Shown here: positions 47,304-54,987 of the stretch, one piece after another
Layout: every line of letters starts with the position of its first letter
How positions within the stretch are numbered: position 1 is the stretch's first letter
Source of the DNA: Archangiaceae bacterium
GTDB taxonomy: Bacteria; Myxococcota; Myxococcia; Myxococcales; Myxococcaceae
Reading direction: 5' to 3'
Assembly: GCA_016879935.1 (NCBI GenBank)
Contig: JAACJQ010000153.1
Span: forward strand, 57,398 to 121,397
DNA length: 64,000 nt
Position numbers and translations under genes: made by a program
The notes under the pieces: model-generated
Seen by the model: only the letters and a program-made list of their open reading frames with translations
Databases searched by the model: none
Told to the model about the DNA's origin: nothing

Positions 47304-47684
47304 TCACCAGATGATGCTCTCGACCAGCTCGTCGACCTTCTCGCCGAGCGCGTCGAGGCCATGCGCCTTCGAGAGGAACCCGTCGGCGCCGACCTGCTGC
47401 GCCAGCTCGGCCAGCTCGTCGTCGTTCAGCGAGCTGAACAGCACGATGGGGATGTCTTGCGTCTGGTACTCGTTCTTCAGCGTGCGGCAGATGTCGGTGC
47501 CACGCGCCTCGGGCATGTGAATGTCGGTGAGGATCAAGTCGGGCTTGAAGTCCTTCAGCATGCGCTCGAACTCGACGAGCGTGGTCGTCGCCTGAACGTC
47601 ATAGCCGCGCTGCTCGAGCACGGCCTTCTCCATCTGGAGCGTGATCTCACTGTCGTCGATCAGCAGGATGCGCTTGGCGGCCAC
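47304..47684 (-). CDS. single-domain response regulator
   Basis: 126 residues from GTG 47684: one REC domain with I-D-D near the start, phospho-acceptor Asp in L-T-D-I-H-M-P and Lys in L-S-K-A-H. No output domain, so it acts by protein contact like CheY. It immediately precedes the metallophosphatase-cytochrome gene (4 bases), an unusual pairing. TATGGG with an upstream TG lies 9 bases before the start. Confidence 0.9.
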   Translation of the reverse strand: MAAKRILLIDDSEITLQMEKAVLEQRGYDVQATTTLVEFERMLKDFKPDLILTDIHMPEARGTDICRTLKNEYQTQDIPIVLFSSLNDDELAELAQQVGADGFLSKAHGLDALGEKVDELVESIIW

Positions 47685-47693
47685 GGGGTGGGT

Positions 47694-47722
47694 CCCATAG
47701 CACCGATCGACAGGGGCCCCAA
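47694..47722 (-). promoter_or_regulatory. putative promoter of the response regulator gene
   Basis: On the minus strand TTGGGG (47722-47717), a 17-base spacer ending in TGC, then TATGGG (47699-47694): an extended -10 arrangement. Nine bases separate it from GTG 47684. Confidence 0.45.
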
Positions 47723-47742
47723 ACCATGTCAATGCAACTGGC

Positions 47743-49791
47743 GTGACGTCTCCAGTCTCTTCAGTGTCATTCCAGGATCTCGGGTTGAACGAGTCGCTGG
47801 TCTCGGCCGTGACCGCCCTCGGGTACACGGCTCCCACGCCCGTTCAGGCAGCCTGCATTCCTCCGCTGCTCGAAGGCCGCGACGTACTCGGCCTCGCCGC
47901 GACCGGCACCGGCAAGACGGCCGCCTTCGCGCTGCCGATGGCCCAGCGGCTCGAGCCCGGCGCCAACAAGCCCGGTCAGGTGCAGGGTCTGGTGCTCGCG
48001 CCGACGCGTGAGCTCGCATTGCAGGTGACCGAGGCGATCAAGAAGTACGGCAGCGGCCGCAAGATCTCGGTGCTGACGGTGTACGGCGGCAGTGACATCA
48101 GCGCCCAGATGAAGGCGCTGCGCCGTGGCGTCGACGTGGTGGTGGCGACTCCGGGGCGCGCGCTCGATCACATTCGCCGCAAGTCGATGGACCTCTCGAA
48201 GGTGAAGATGGTCGTGCTCGACGAGGCCGACGAGATGCTCGATCTCGGCTTCGCCGACGATCTCGAGGCCATCCTCTCGGAGCTGCCCGAGAAGCGGCAG
48301 ACGGCCCTGTTCTCGGCCACGCTCGCGCCCCGCATCGCCTCGCTGGGCGAGAAGCACCTCAAAGACCCCGTGCGCGTGCGTCTCGAGCGCAGCAAGGGCG
48401 ACGACGCCAGCAAGCCCCGCATCGAGCAGCGCGGCTACATCGTCACGTTCCCCCAGAAGGCCGTGGCCCTCAAACGGGTGCTCGAGCTCGACAAGCCCGA
48501 GAGCGCCATCATCTTCTGCCGCACCCGCGAAGACGTCGAAGGCCTCGGCCAGACGCTCGAGCGCAACGGCCACTCGGTCGCCACGCTGCACGGTGGGCTC
48601 TCTCAAGACGCGCGCGATCGCGTGATGAAGCGCTTCAAGAACAAGCAGGTGGCGCTGCTGGTCGCGACCGACGTCGCCGCGCGCGGCCTCGACGTCGATC
48701 ACGTCTCGCACGTGGTGAACGTCGACCTGCCGCACACCGTCGACACCTACGTGCACCGCATCGGCCGCACGGGCCGCGCTGGTCGCTCCGGTACGGCCAT
48801 CTCGTTCGTGCTGCCCAAGGAGCGCTTCATCATCTCGCGCCTCGAGCAGGCCACGCAGGGCCGGCTCACGCTGCTGCCCGTGCCGACGATGGATTCGTTG
48901 CGCGAGCACCGCGTCACCCAGCTCGAGCAGGTCGTCAACGCCGCCCTCGGCAAGAAGCGCGCTCTCGATGCTGCCCGGGCCGTCGTCGCCAAGCTCACCA
49001 CCGACAACGCCATCGAGAACATCGCTGCGGCCGCGTTGGTGGCGCTCTCAGAGGCCCTGCACCCGCCCTCCGAAGACGACGAGATCGAGATTCCCGCGCA
49101 CGGCCCGAAGAAGGACAGCCGCACGCCCTTCTCGAAGGACCGTCCTGCCCGGTTCGACGCCCGCCCCGAGCGGAGCGAGCGACCAGCCCGTCCCGAGCGG
49201 CATGAACGCGCTGAACGCCCGGCTCGTCACGAGGCCGCAGAACGCCCGGCTCGCGCCTCGGCCCCGCGGACTCCGAAGGCGTCGGCGCCTCGGGTCTCCG
49301 ATGAGGCGCCGAAGGCCAGCGCACCACGGACGCCTCGCGTGAGCGCGCCCCGCACCGAGCGCCCGGCCCGCATCGACGAGCGCCCGCGCTCCGACTCGAA
49401 GTTCATCGAGCGCGCGACCCGGTTTGGTGACCGCCCCGAGCGGCCTGCCCGGTTCGGTGCCGACCGCCCGCAGCGATTCCCCGGTGGCGGAGACGCGCGC
49501 CCCGAGAAGGCGGCGCCGAAGGCTCCCGTTCGCACCTCTGGCGCGGCCATGGCGCGGCTCTTCTTCAGCATCGGCAAGGCCGCCGGCATTCGCCCGCAAG
49601 ATCTCGTCGGCGCCATCGCGAACGAAGCCGGCATCGAGTCGAAGCAGATCGGCGCCATCGCCATCGGCGATCGGCACTCGTTCGTCGAGGTCGCCACCGA
49701 CGTCGCCGACCAGGTCATCGCCACCATGCGCGAGTCCAAGATTCGCGGGCGCGCGGTGCACGTCGATCACGATCGTTCGTTCTCGCGCTGA
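47743..49791 (+). CDS. DEAD-box ATP-dependent RNA helicase with DbpA-type RNA-binding domain
   Basis: 682 residues from GTG 47743. All helicase motifs are present: Q motif (P-T-P-V-Q), A-T-G-T-G-K-T, P-T-R-E-L-A, G-G-S-D, T-P-G-R, D-E-A-D, S-A-T, R-G-L-D-V and H-R-I-G-R-T-G-R-A-G. After residue 440 a basic, disordered tail rich in Arg, Pro, Glu and Ala (E-R-P-A-R-type units) leads to a C-terminal DbpA-like RNA-recognition domain (L-F-F-S-I-G-K-A-A-G-I; G-A-I-A-I-G-D-R-H-S-F-V-E-V). This is the CsdA/DeaD layout, active in ribosome assembly and mRNA unwinding, often in the cold. It is followed after 147 bases by the lpx operon. Confidence 0.95.
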   Translation: MTSPVSSVSFQDLGLNESLVSAVTALGYTAPTPVQAACIPPLLEGRDVLGLAATGTGKTAAFALPMAQRLEPGANKPGQVQGLVLAPTRELALQVTEAIKKYGSGRKISVLTVYGGSDISAQMKALRRGVDVVVATPGRALDHIRRKSMDLSKVKMVVLDEADEMLDLGFADDLEAILSELPEKRQTALFSATLAPRIASLGEKHLKDPVRVRLERSKGDDASKPRIEQRGYIVTFPQKAVALKRVLELDKPESAIIFCRTREDVEGLGQTLERNGHSVATLHGGLSQDARDRVMKRFKNKQVALLVATDVAARGLDVDHVSHVVNVDLPHTVDTYVHRIGRTGRAGRSGTAISFVLPKERFIISRLEQATQGRLTLLPVPTMDSLREHRVTQLEQVVNAALGKKRALDAARAVVAKLTTDNAIENIAAAALVALSEALHPPSEDDEIEIPAHGPKKDSRTPFSKDRPARFDARPERSERPARPERHERAERPARHEAAERPARASAPRTPKASAPRVSDEAPKASAPRTPRVSAPRTERPARIDERPRSDSKFIERATRFGDRPERPARFGADRPQRFPGGGDARPEKAAPKAPVRTSGAAMARLFFSIGKAAGIRPQDLVGAIANEAGIESKQIGAIAIGDRHSFVEVATDVADQVIATMRESKIRGRAVHVDHDRSFSR

Positions 49792-49868
49792 GCCCAGGCC
49801 ATCCCCCGACGACTCCCTGCATGTCCGGGCGGGTCGTGAAGAGCCTGACGAGGCAGTCGTCACTCGCC

Positions 49869-49898
49869 TTGACGCGTCATTCCGCCGGGGTCTATGCG
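49869..49898 (+). promoter_or_regulatory. possible sigma-70 promoter of the skp-lpx operon
   Basis: TTGACG (49869-49874, five of six bases), an 18-base spacer and TATGCG (49893-49898, three of six). It lies 40 bases before ATG 49939, between the helicase and skp genes. Confidence 0.4.
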
Positions 49899-49938
49899 CG
49901 GTCAGCTTTCGCCGCGCTCATTTCAAGGGGTTGTCCAC

Positions 49939-50550
49939 ATGCGCAGGTCCATTGCCGTTCTCTTCCTCTCTGCCGCGCTCGTCTCGAGCGTCGCTCACGC
50001 CGACGTGAAGCTCGGCTACGTCGATCTCCCGCGCGCGCTGCTCGAGGTCTCTGAAGGCCAGGTCGCCAAGTCGAAGCTCAAGAACGAGATGGACAAGAAG
50101 AAGGCCGAGCTCGACGGCGAGCAGGCCAAGCTCACCGACGACAAGGCGGTGCTCGACAAGCAGGGCGCGATGATGAGCGAAGAGGTGCGCACGCAGAAGT
50201 TCACCGAGTGGCAGAAGCGCCTCTACGAGGTGATGCAGAAGGCCCAGAAGGTTCAGGTCGATCTCCAGGACAAGGAGCGCACCGAGCTCAAGAAGATCTT
50301 CGAGAAGATGGACCCGATCATCGCGGCCATCGCGCAGCGTGAAGGCCTCACCATGGTGTTCGAGAAGACCGACTCGGGCCTCGTGTACGCGCCGCCCAGC
50401 CTCGATCTCACCAACGAGCTCGTGCGCACCTACAACGAGAAGTACCCCGCCAAGGTGAGTGCCGCAGCCCAGGGCACCAAGGCGGCAGTCGCGCCGAAGC
50501 CGGGCCCGGTCGCGGCGCCTGCGGCCCCGAAAGACGCGCCGAAGCAGTGA
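49939..50550 (+). CDS. skp: OmpH/Skp-family periplasmic chaperone
   Basis: 203 residues. Signal peptide about 1-22 (A-L-V-S-S-V-A-H-A-D). The mature protein starts V-K-L-G-Y-V-D-L-P-R-A-L-L-E, the typical Skp start, and continues as a long charged helical hairpin (K-K-K-A-E-L-D-G-E-Q-A-K-L). An Ala/Pro/Lys-rich tail of about 30 residues is extra. Skp carries unfolded outer-membrane proteins across the periplasm. In many genomes bamA precedes skp; here a helicase gene does. GTGA overlaps lpxD. Confidence 0.9.
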   Translation: MRRSIAVLFLSAALVSSVAHADVKLGYVDLPRALLEVSEGQVAKSKLKNEMDKKKAELDGEQAKLTDDKAVLDKQGAMMSEEVRTQKFTEWQKRLYEVMQKAQKVQVDLQDKERTELKKIFEKMDPIIAAIAQREGLTMVFEKTDSGLVYAPPSLDLTNELVRTYNEKYPAKVSAAAQGTKAAVAPKPGPVAAPAAPKDAPKQ

Positions 50551-51626
50551 CCGCCGTCGAAAGACAGTCCGAGTCGGGCAAAGCCCGCCGTCTCTCCGAG
50601 CTCGCGGCCCTCGTCTCTGGCGAGGTGCTGGGCGACGCGTCGACGCTCATCTCGGGCGTGGCGGGTCTCGAGCAGGCGAAGGCGGGCCAGCTCTCGTTCT
50701 ACGGAAACCAGAAGTACAAGAAGCAGCTCGGCACCTCGGCCGCCACGGCGGTGCTGGTGCCGCGCGACAACGAGCCGTCAGATCGCGGCGTCGTCTACGT
50801 GCGCGTCGACAACCCGCACCTCGCGTTCGCGCGCATCGCCCAGGAGTTCGCTCCGAAGCGCACGTACGTGCCGGGCGTCGCCGCGGGCGCGCACGTCGAT
50901 GGCTCCGCGGTCGTCGACGCCTCGGCCACCGTCATGGCCGGCGCCACCATCGCCTCGGGCGCACGCATCGGTGCGCGCTCGGTCATCGGCCCCGGCTGCT
51001 ACGTCGGTGAACGTGCGCGCATCGGAGACGACACCACGCTCGTCGCCAACGTCTCGGTGATGGAGGAGTGCGTCGTCGGTTCCCGCTGCCTCTTCCACTC
51101 CGGCGTCGTCATCGGCGCCGACGGCTTCGGGTTCGCGTTCGATCCCTCCGTGCCCGCGCACATCAAGATTCCGCAGACCGGCATCGTGCGCATCGAAGAC
51201 GACGTCGAGATCGGCGCCAACAGCTGCGTCGACCGCGCGACGACGGGCGAGACGGTCGTCGGCCACGGGAGCAAGATCGACAACCTCGTGCAGGTCGGCC
51301 ACAACAGCGTCATCGGGCCGATGAGCATTCTCTGCGCGCAGGTCGGGCTCTCGGGCTCGACCGAGCTGGGCACTGGCGTCGTGCTGGCAGGGCAGGTGGG
51401 CGTCGCTGGCCATCTGCGCATCGGCGATCTCGCGAAGGTGGGCGCGCAGGCCGGCGTCATGAGCGACGTCGACGACGGCGCGACGGTGCTGGGCGCTCCG
51501 CAGATGCCCGCGAAGGACTTCATGCGCTCGACGGCCATCTTCATGCGGCTGCCCGAGCTGTCGAAGCAGATCAGAGAACTTCAGCGTCGGCTCCAGGCGC
51601 TCGAGCAGGAGACGAACAAGCCATGA
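50547..51626 (+). CDS. lpxD: UDP-3-O-acylglucosamine N-acyltransferase
   Basis: 359 residues from GTG 50547, overlapping the skp stop. Third step of lipid A synthesis: adds a 3-hydroxyacyl chain to the 2-amino group of UDP-3-O-acyl-glucosamine. The N-terminal substrate-binding domain (I-S-G-V-A-G-L-E-Q-A; L-S-F-Y-G-N) is followed by a left-handed beta-helix of hexapeptide repeats. The catalytic-His region reads V-Q-V-G-H-N-S-V-I-G, and G-A-D-G-F-G-F is conserved. A C-terminal helix (L-P-E-L-S-K-Q-I-R-E-L) completes the trimer. The stop overlaps the fabZ start (ATGA). Confidence 0.97.
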   Translation: MTAVERQSESGKARRLSELAALVSGEVLGDASTLISGVAGLEQAKAGQLSFYGNQKYKKQLGTSAATAVLVPRDNEPSDRGVVYVRVDNPHLAFARIAQEFAPKRTYVPGVAAGAHVDGSAVVDASATVMAGATIASGARIGARSVIGPGCYVGERARIGDDTTLVANVSVMEECVVGSRCLFHSGVVIGADGFGFAFDPSVPAHIKIPQTGIVRIEDDVEIGANSCVDRATTGETVVGHGSKIDNLVQVGHNSVIGPMSILCAQVGLSGSTELGTGVVLAGQVGVAGHLRIGDLAKVGAQAGVMSDVDDGATVLGAPQMPAKDFMRSTAIFMRLPELSKQIRELQRRLQALEQETNKP

Positions 51627-52087
51627 TGGACATCACCGAGATTCGCAAGCTGTTGCCCCACCGCTACCCGTTCCTGCTCGTCGATCGCGTCGTCGAGATC
51701 GAGCCCGAGAAGAAGCTCGTCGGCTTCAAGAACGTGACGGCGAATGAAGAGTTCTTCAACGGCCACTTCCCCGGTCACCCGGTGATGCCCGGCGTGCTCA
51801 TTCTCGAGGCGCTGGCCCAGGCCTGCGCGCTGCTCGCGTACAAGAGCGCCGCGATGGACCCGAAGGACTACGTCGTCTACCTGATGGCCATCGACGGCGC
51901 GAAGTTTCGCAAGCCGGTGGTGCCGGGCGATCGCCTCACGCTCACCGCCGAGGTCATTCGTCACAAGGCCAGCGTGTGGAAGCAGCGTGGCGTCGCCACC
52001 GTCGATGGGCAGGTCGTCGCCGAGGCCGAGTTCCTGGCGACCGTCGTCAAGGCGAACGAGGCGGCCGCTTCCGAGGCCAAGCCGTGA
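51623..52087 (+). CDS. fabZ: 3-hydroxyacyl-ACP dehydratase FabZ
   Basis: 154 residues from ATG 51623; an in-frame ATG follows at once. It dehydrates 3-hydroxyacyl-ACP and competes with LpxA and LpxD for the same hydroxyacyl pool. Motifs: L-L-P-H-R-Y-P-F-L-L-V-D-R-V, the catalytic His in H-F-P-G-H-P-V-M-P-G-V, and the catalytic Glu in L-I-L-E-A-L-A-Q. The position between lpxD and lpxA is conserved in Gram-negatives. It overlaps both neighbours by four bases. Confidence 0.97.
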   Translation: MMDITEIRKLLPHRYPFLLVDRVVEIEPEKKLVGFKNVTANEEFFNGHFPGHPVMPGVLILEALAQACALLAYKSAAMDPKDYVVYLMAIDGAKFRKPVVPGDRLTLTAEVIRHKASVWKQRGVATVDGQVVAEAEFLATVVKANEAAASEAKP

Positions 52088-52857
52088 GCGTTCACGCCAC
52101 TGCCATCGTGCACCCTGACGCGAAGCTCCACGAGAGCGTCGAGGTCGGGCCGTACGCCATCATCGGGCCGAAGGTGAAGATCGGCGCCGGCACCACGGTC
52201 GGCTCGCACGCCGTCATCGAGGGCGACACCACCATCGGTGAGCGCAACCGCATCTTCCACCACGCGTCGGTCGGCGCCGTGCCGCAGGATCTCAAGTACG
52301 CCGGAGAACCCACGCGCCTCGTCATCGGTGACGAGAACATGATTCGCGAGTTCACCACGCTGAACATCGGCACCGCCGGTGGTGGTGGCCTGACGAAGGT
52401 GGGCAACAAGAACCTGTTCATGGCGTACAGCCACGTGGCGCACGATTGCACCGTCGCCAACGGCTGCGTGCTGGCCAACAGCGTCGCGCTCGCGGGCCAC
52501 GTCGACGTCGCCGACTTCGTGATCCTCGGCGGGCTCTCGGCGGTGCATCAGTTCACGCGCATCGGCAAACACGCCTTCATCGCCGGCGGCTCGATGGTCG
52601 CGATGGACGTGCCTCCGTACTGCACCGCGCAGGGCGATCGCGCCGAGCTCGCCGGCCTCAACACCGTCGGCCTCTCACGCCACGGCATGACCGACGAGCA
52701 GATCGGCCGCATCAAAGACGCGTACCGCATTCTCTTCCGCTCGAAGCTCGGGCTGAACGAGGCGATGTCGCGGCTCAAGGCCGAGCACGGCGGGCATTCG
52801 GAGATCGAGCACCTGCTCGAGTTCATCGCGTCGTCGAAGCGCGGCATCACGCGCTGA
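52084..52857 (+). CDS. lpxA: acyl-[acyl-carrier-protein]--UDP-N-acetylglucosamine O-acyltransferase
   Basis: 257 residues from GTG 52084. First step of lipid A synthesis. Hexapeptide beta-helix with H-A-T-A-I-V-H-P-D-A at the start, the catalytic His in A-Y-S-H-V-A-H-D-C, and G-G-L-S-A-V-H-Q-F-T-R-I-G. The C-terminal helical domain (Y-R-I-L-F-R-S-K-L-G-L-N-E-A) is complete. The length is normal. The acyl-chain ruler region is present but I cannot read chain length from it. Six bases before lpxI. Confidence 0.97.
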   Translation: MSVHATAIVHPDAKLHESVEVGPYAIIGPKVKIGAGTTVGSHAVIEGDTTIGERNRIFHHASVGAVPQDLKYAGEPTRLVIGDENMIREFTTLNIGTAGGGGLTKVGNKNLFMAYSHVAHDCTVANGCVLANSVALAGHVDVADFVILGGLSAVHQFTRIGKHAFIAGGSMVAMDVPPYCTAQGDRAELAGLNTVGLSRHGMTDEQIGRIKDAYRILFRSKLGLNEAMSRLKAEHGGHSEIEHLLEFIASSKRGITR

Positions 52858-52863
52858 CCGTTC

Positions 52864-53664
52864 ATGAGCGCGATCGGCCTCATCGCCGGCAATGGGCGCT
52901 TCCCCACGATCTTCGCGCAGGCGGCGAAGGCGAAGGGGCTGGCCGTGCACGCGGTCGCGCACGAGCTCGAGGCTGATCCCTCATTGGCTCAGCACGTCGA
53001 CTCGCTCACTTGGGTGAAGGTCGGGCAGGTCGACGGCATCATCAAGGGGTTCAAGGCGCACGGCGTGTCGCAGGCGGTGATGGCCGGTGGCATCGGTCGC
53101 ATTCGCAGCTTCACGCAGGCGCGGCCCGATCTCGGAGCGCTGAAGATCGCCGCGTCCCTGCGCAGCATGCGTGACGACGAGATGCTCCGCGGTGTGGCGG
53201 ACTACTTCGAGAAGCACGGCGTGCGCATCGTCGCACCCACCGACTTCGTGCCTGACGTGCTCGCCGCGTCGGGACACCTCGCAGGCCCCATCGCCACCGA
53301 CGCGCAGCTGAGAGACGCCGCGGTCGCCCTCGAGGTCGCCGAAGCGCTGGGCCGTGTCGACGTGGGCCAGACGGTGATGGTGAAAGACGGCGCCGTGCTC
53401 GCGGTCGAGGCGGTCGAAGGCACCGACGAAGCCATTCGACGAGGCGGCAGGTACGGAGGGAAGGGCGCGGTGGTGGTGAAGCGCTCCAAGCCCGGCCAGG
53501 ACCTGCGGTTCGATCTGCCCGCCATTGGCCCGCAGACGCTCGAGGTCATGCGTGAGGTTGGCGCTTCGGTGCTGGTGGTCGAAGCGGGCAAGACCGTGCT
53601 CCTCGACAAAGCGCAGCTCTTCAAGTGGGCCGAGCGGCTGCGCATCACCGTGCTCGGAAGGTGA
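52864..53664 (+). CDS. lpxI: UDP-2,3-diacylglucosamine diphosphatase LpxI
   Basis: 266 residues. LpxI (DUF1009) hydrolyses UDP-2,3-diacylglucosamine to lipid X and UMP and replaces LpxH in bacteria lacking it. Family marks: I-G-L-I-A-G-N-G-R-F-P near the start, V-M-A-G-G-I-G-R, D-D-E-M-L-R-G-V, and late K-R-S-K-P-G-Q-D-L-R-F-D-L-P-A-I-G with the catalytic Asp. It follows lpxA by six bases. lpxB, usually next, is not in the window. Confidence 0.93.
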   Translation: MSAIGLIAGNGRFPTIFAQAAKAKGLAVHAVAHELEADPSLAQHVDSLTWVKVGQVDGIIKGFKAHGVSQAVMAGGIGRIRSFTQARPDLGALKIAASLRSMRDDEMLRGVADYFEKHGVRIVAPTDFVPDVLAASGHLAGPIATDAQLRDAAVALEVAEALGRVDVGQTVMVKDGAVLAVEAVEGTDEAIRRGGRYGGKGAVVVKRSKPGQDLRFDLPAIGPQTLEVMREVGASVLVVEAGKTVLLDKAQLFKWAERLRITVLGR

Positions 53665-53677
53665 CGCCAGTCTCGCC

Positions 53678-53683
53678 TAGGCT
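53678..53683 (+). promoter_or_regulatory. putative -10 element (TAGGCT) 9 bases before ATG 53693
   Basis: TAGGCT lies just past the lpxI stop. No -35 match is evident and the spacer to ATG has no Shine-Dalgarno site. Confidence 0.3.
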
Positions 53684-53692
53684 GCACAGCCC

Positions 53693-54070
53693 ATGGCTGC
53701 CGCGCGTCCCCAGGCCTCCGCGCCCTTCGTCAACCGCGAGCTGAACGGAGAGCAGCTGCTCGACGAATTGTCCGAGCTTCGCAACGCGCAGATCGCCCAG
53801 AAGCACCTCGAAGATCTCGCGCGCGCGCTCCACGAACTCGAAGGCCGTCGTGTCGCCGAGGCGGTGCTCCAGCTCAAGCAGCTGGCGAGTAACCGGTTCG
53901 CAGGTCAGCCCGCCATCGCGTCGTTGCTCGTGCGCTGGTCGACGAAGCTCAAGAGCGAGGTCGACGTCGGCCTGCTGGTCGGTCACCTCGAACGCCTCGC
54001 GCTCGTGTCCGCCCTGCTCGGAGCCTTTCGCCGCGGCGCCGATCGGCTTCCGAAGGGTGGGCGCGCGTGA
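53693..54070 (+). CDS. small helical protein of unknown function
   Basis: 125 residues, predicted all-helical (L-L-D-E-L-S-E-L-R-N-A-Q-I; L-H-E-L-E-G-R-R-V-A-E-A-V-L-Q-L-K-Q-L) with no signal peptide. Not recognised. It overlaps the following GTG start by four bases, so it is paired with that gene. Confidence 0.6.
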   Translation: MAAARPQASAPFVNRELNGEQLLDELSELRNAQIAQKHLEDLARALHELEGRRVAEAVLQLKQLASNRFAGQPAIASLLVRWSTKLKSEVDVGLLVGHLERLALVSALLGAFRRGADRLPKGGRA

Positions 54071-54987
54071 CGGTGCCCGACGAGGTGCAGGCGGTGCTCG
54101 ACGGTTGGTCGGCGCGCGGCCGGAAGATCTTCCAGGAGCTGATGGAGGACGCCTCCTCCGAGCTGCAGCAGGAGCTCGTGCAGCGTGCGATTCTGGCCGG
54201 CCACACGACGGGCGAGGTGCACGCCTTCGCGGACGAGCTGCGCGGCCTGTCTGACGACGAGTGCTTCGCGGCCTGCACGCTCGATGACGACGCCCCCGAA
54301 GACTACACGGTGACGCAGCTGCTCCGCGCCGAGTCAGACCCGCTGTTCGCGTTCGAGCTCAAGGGCGGCACGTTGACGCCGAACGAAGAAGACGACGCCC
54401 CTTCGGCCGCGCTCCCCGCGCAGCGCCGCGAGGTGATGGATGCGCCCATCGCGCGTGAGCTCGCCGCCGACCCCGTTCGACGCGCGAAGGAGCAGCGCGC
54501 CGGGTTCAACGCCGAGTCGGGCGGCTTCCGGTCGATGGTGGCCTCGAAGCCCGCGGCGCTCGCGGCAACGCCCGTGGCTCCTTCCGGCGCCATGCCGGCG
54601 ATGCCCGCAGCTGCGGGCCGGCTCTTCGAAGATCTGCTCGGTGAAGCGACGCGTGCGCTCGGGGTCTCGTGGCGCGAGGTCGAGCTCGACGTGCCGGGCG
54701 GAGTGCCGATCGACCAGGCGCTCCAGCAGGCAGCGGGCGCGCTGCAGCGGGGCATTCCCATTCCCTGTGTCATCGGCAACGCGCAGGGTCGGCCGCTCCG
54801 CTACTTGCTCGTGCTGCAGACCTCGACCTCGGGCACCAACCGCGCGTTCCAGCTGTACGAGCCGTTCTCGCAAGAACTCGTCTGGGCCAACGAGAAGGAC
54901 CTGCTCTCGCGCGGCGAGTTGCCCTTCGACAACAAGTCACTGCGCCGGCTGTTGCGCATGGCCCTGCCGAACGCGCGCGGGCTCTGA
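54067..54987 (+). CDS. hypothetical protein with two conserved-looking ends
   Basis: 306 residues from GTG 54067. The N-terminal 70 residues are helical and acidic (L-S-D-D-E-C-F-A-A-C-T-L-D-D-D-A). A low-complexity Ala/Pro middle (about 110-190) follows, then a C-terminal alpha/beta domain (L-G-V-S-W-R-E-V-E-L-D-V-P-G-G; R-Y-L-L-V-L-Q-T-S; F-Q-L-Y-E-P-F-S). No signal peptide or known motif. Its last 51 bases overlap the end of the P-type ATPase gene on the other strand. Confidence 0.6.
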   Translation: MTVPDEVQAVLDGWSARGRKIFQELMEDASSELQQELVQRAILAGHTTGEVHAFADELRGLSDDECFAACTLDDDAPEDYTVTQLLRAESDPLFAFELKGGTLTPNEEDDAPSAALPAQRREVMDAPIARELAADPVRRAKEQRAGFNAESGGFRSMVASKPAALAATPVAPSGAMPAMPAAAGRLFEDLLGEATRALGVSWREVELDVPGGVPIDQALQQAAGALQRGIPIPCVIGNAQGRPLRYLLVLQTSTSGTNRAFQLYEPFSQELVWANEKDLLSRGELPFDNKSLRRLLRMALPNARGL

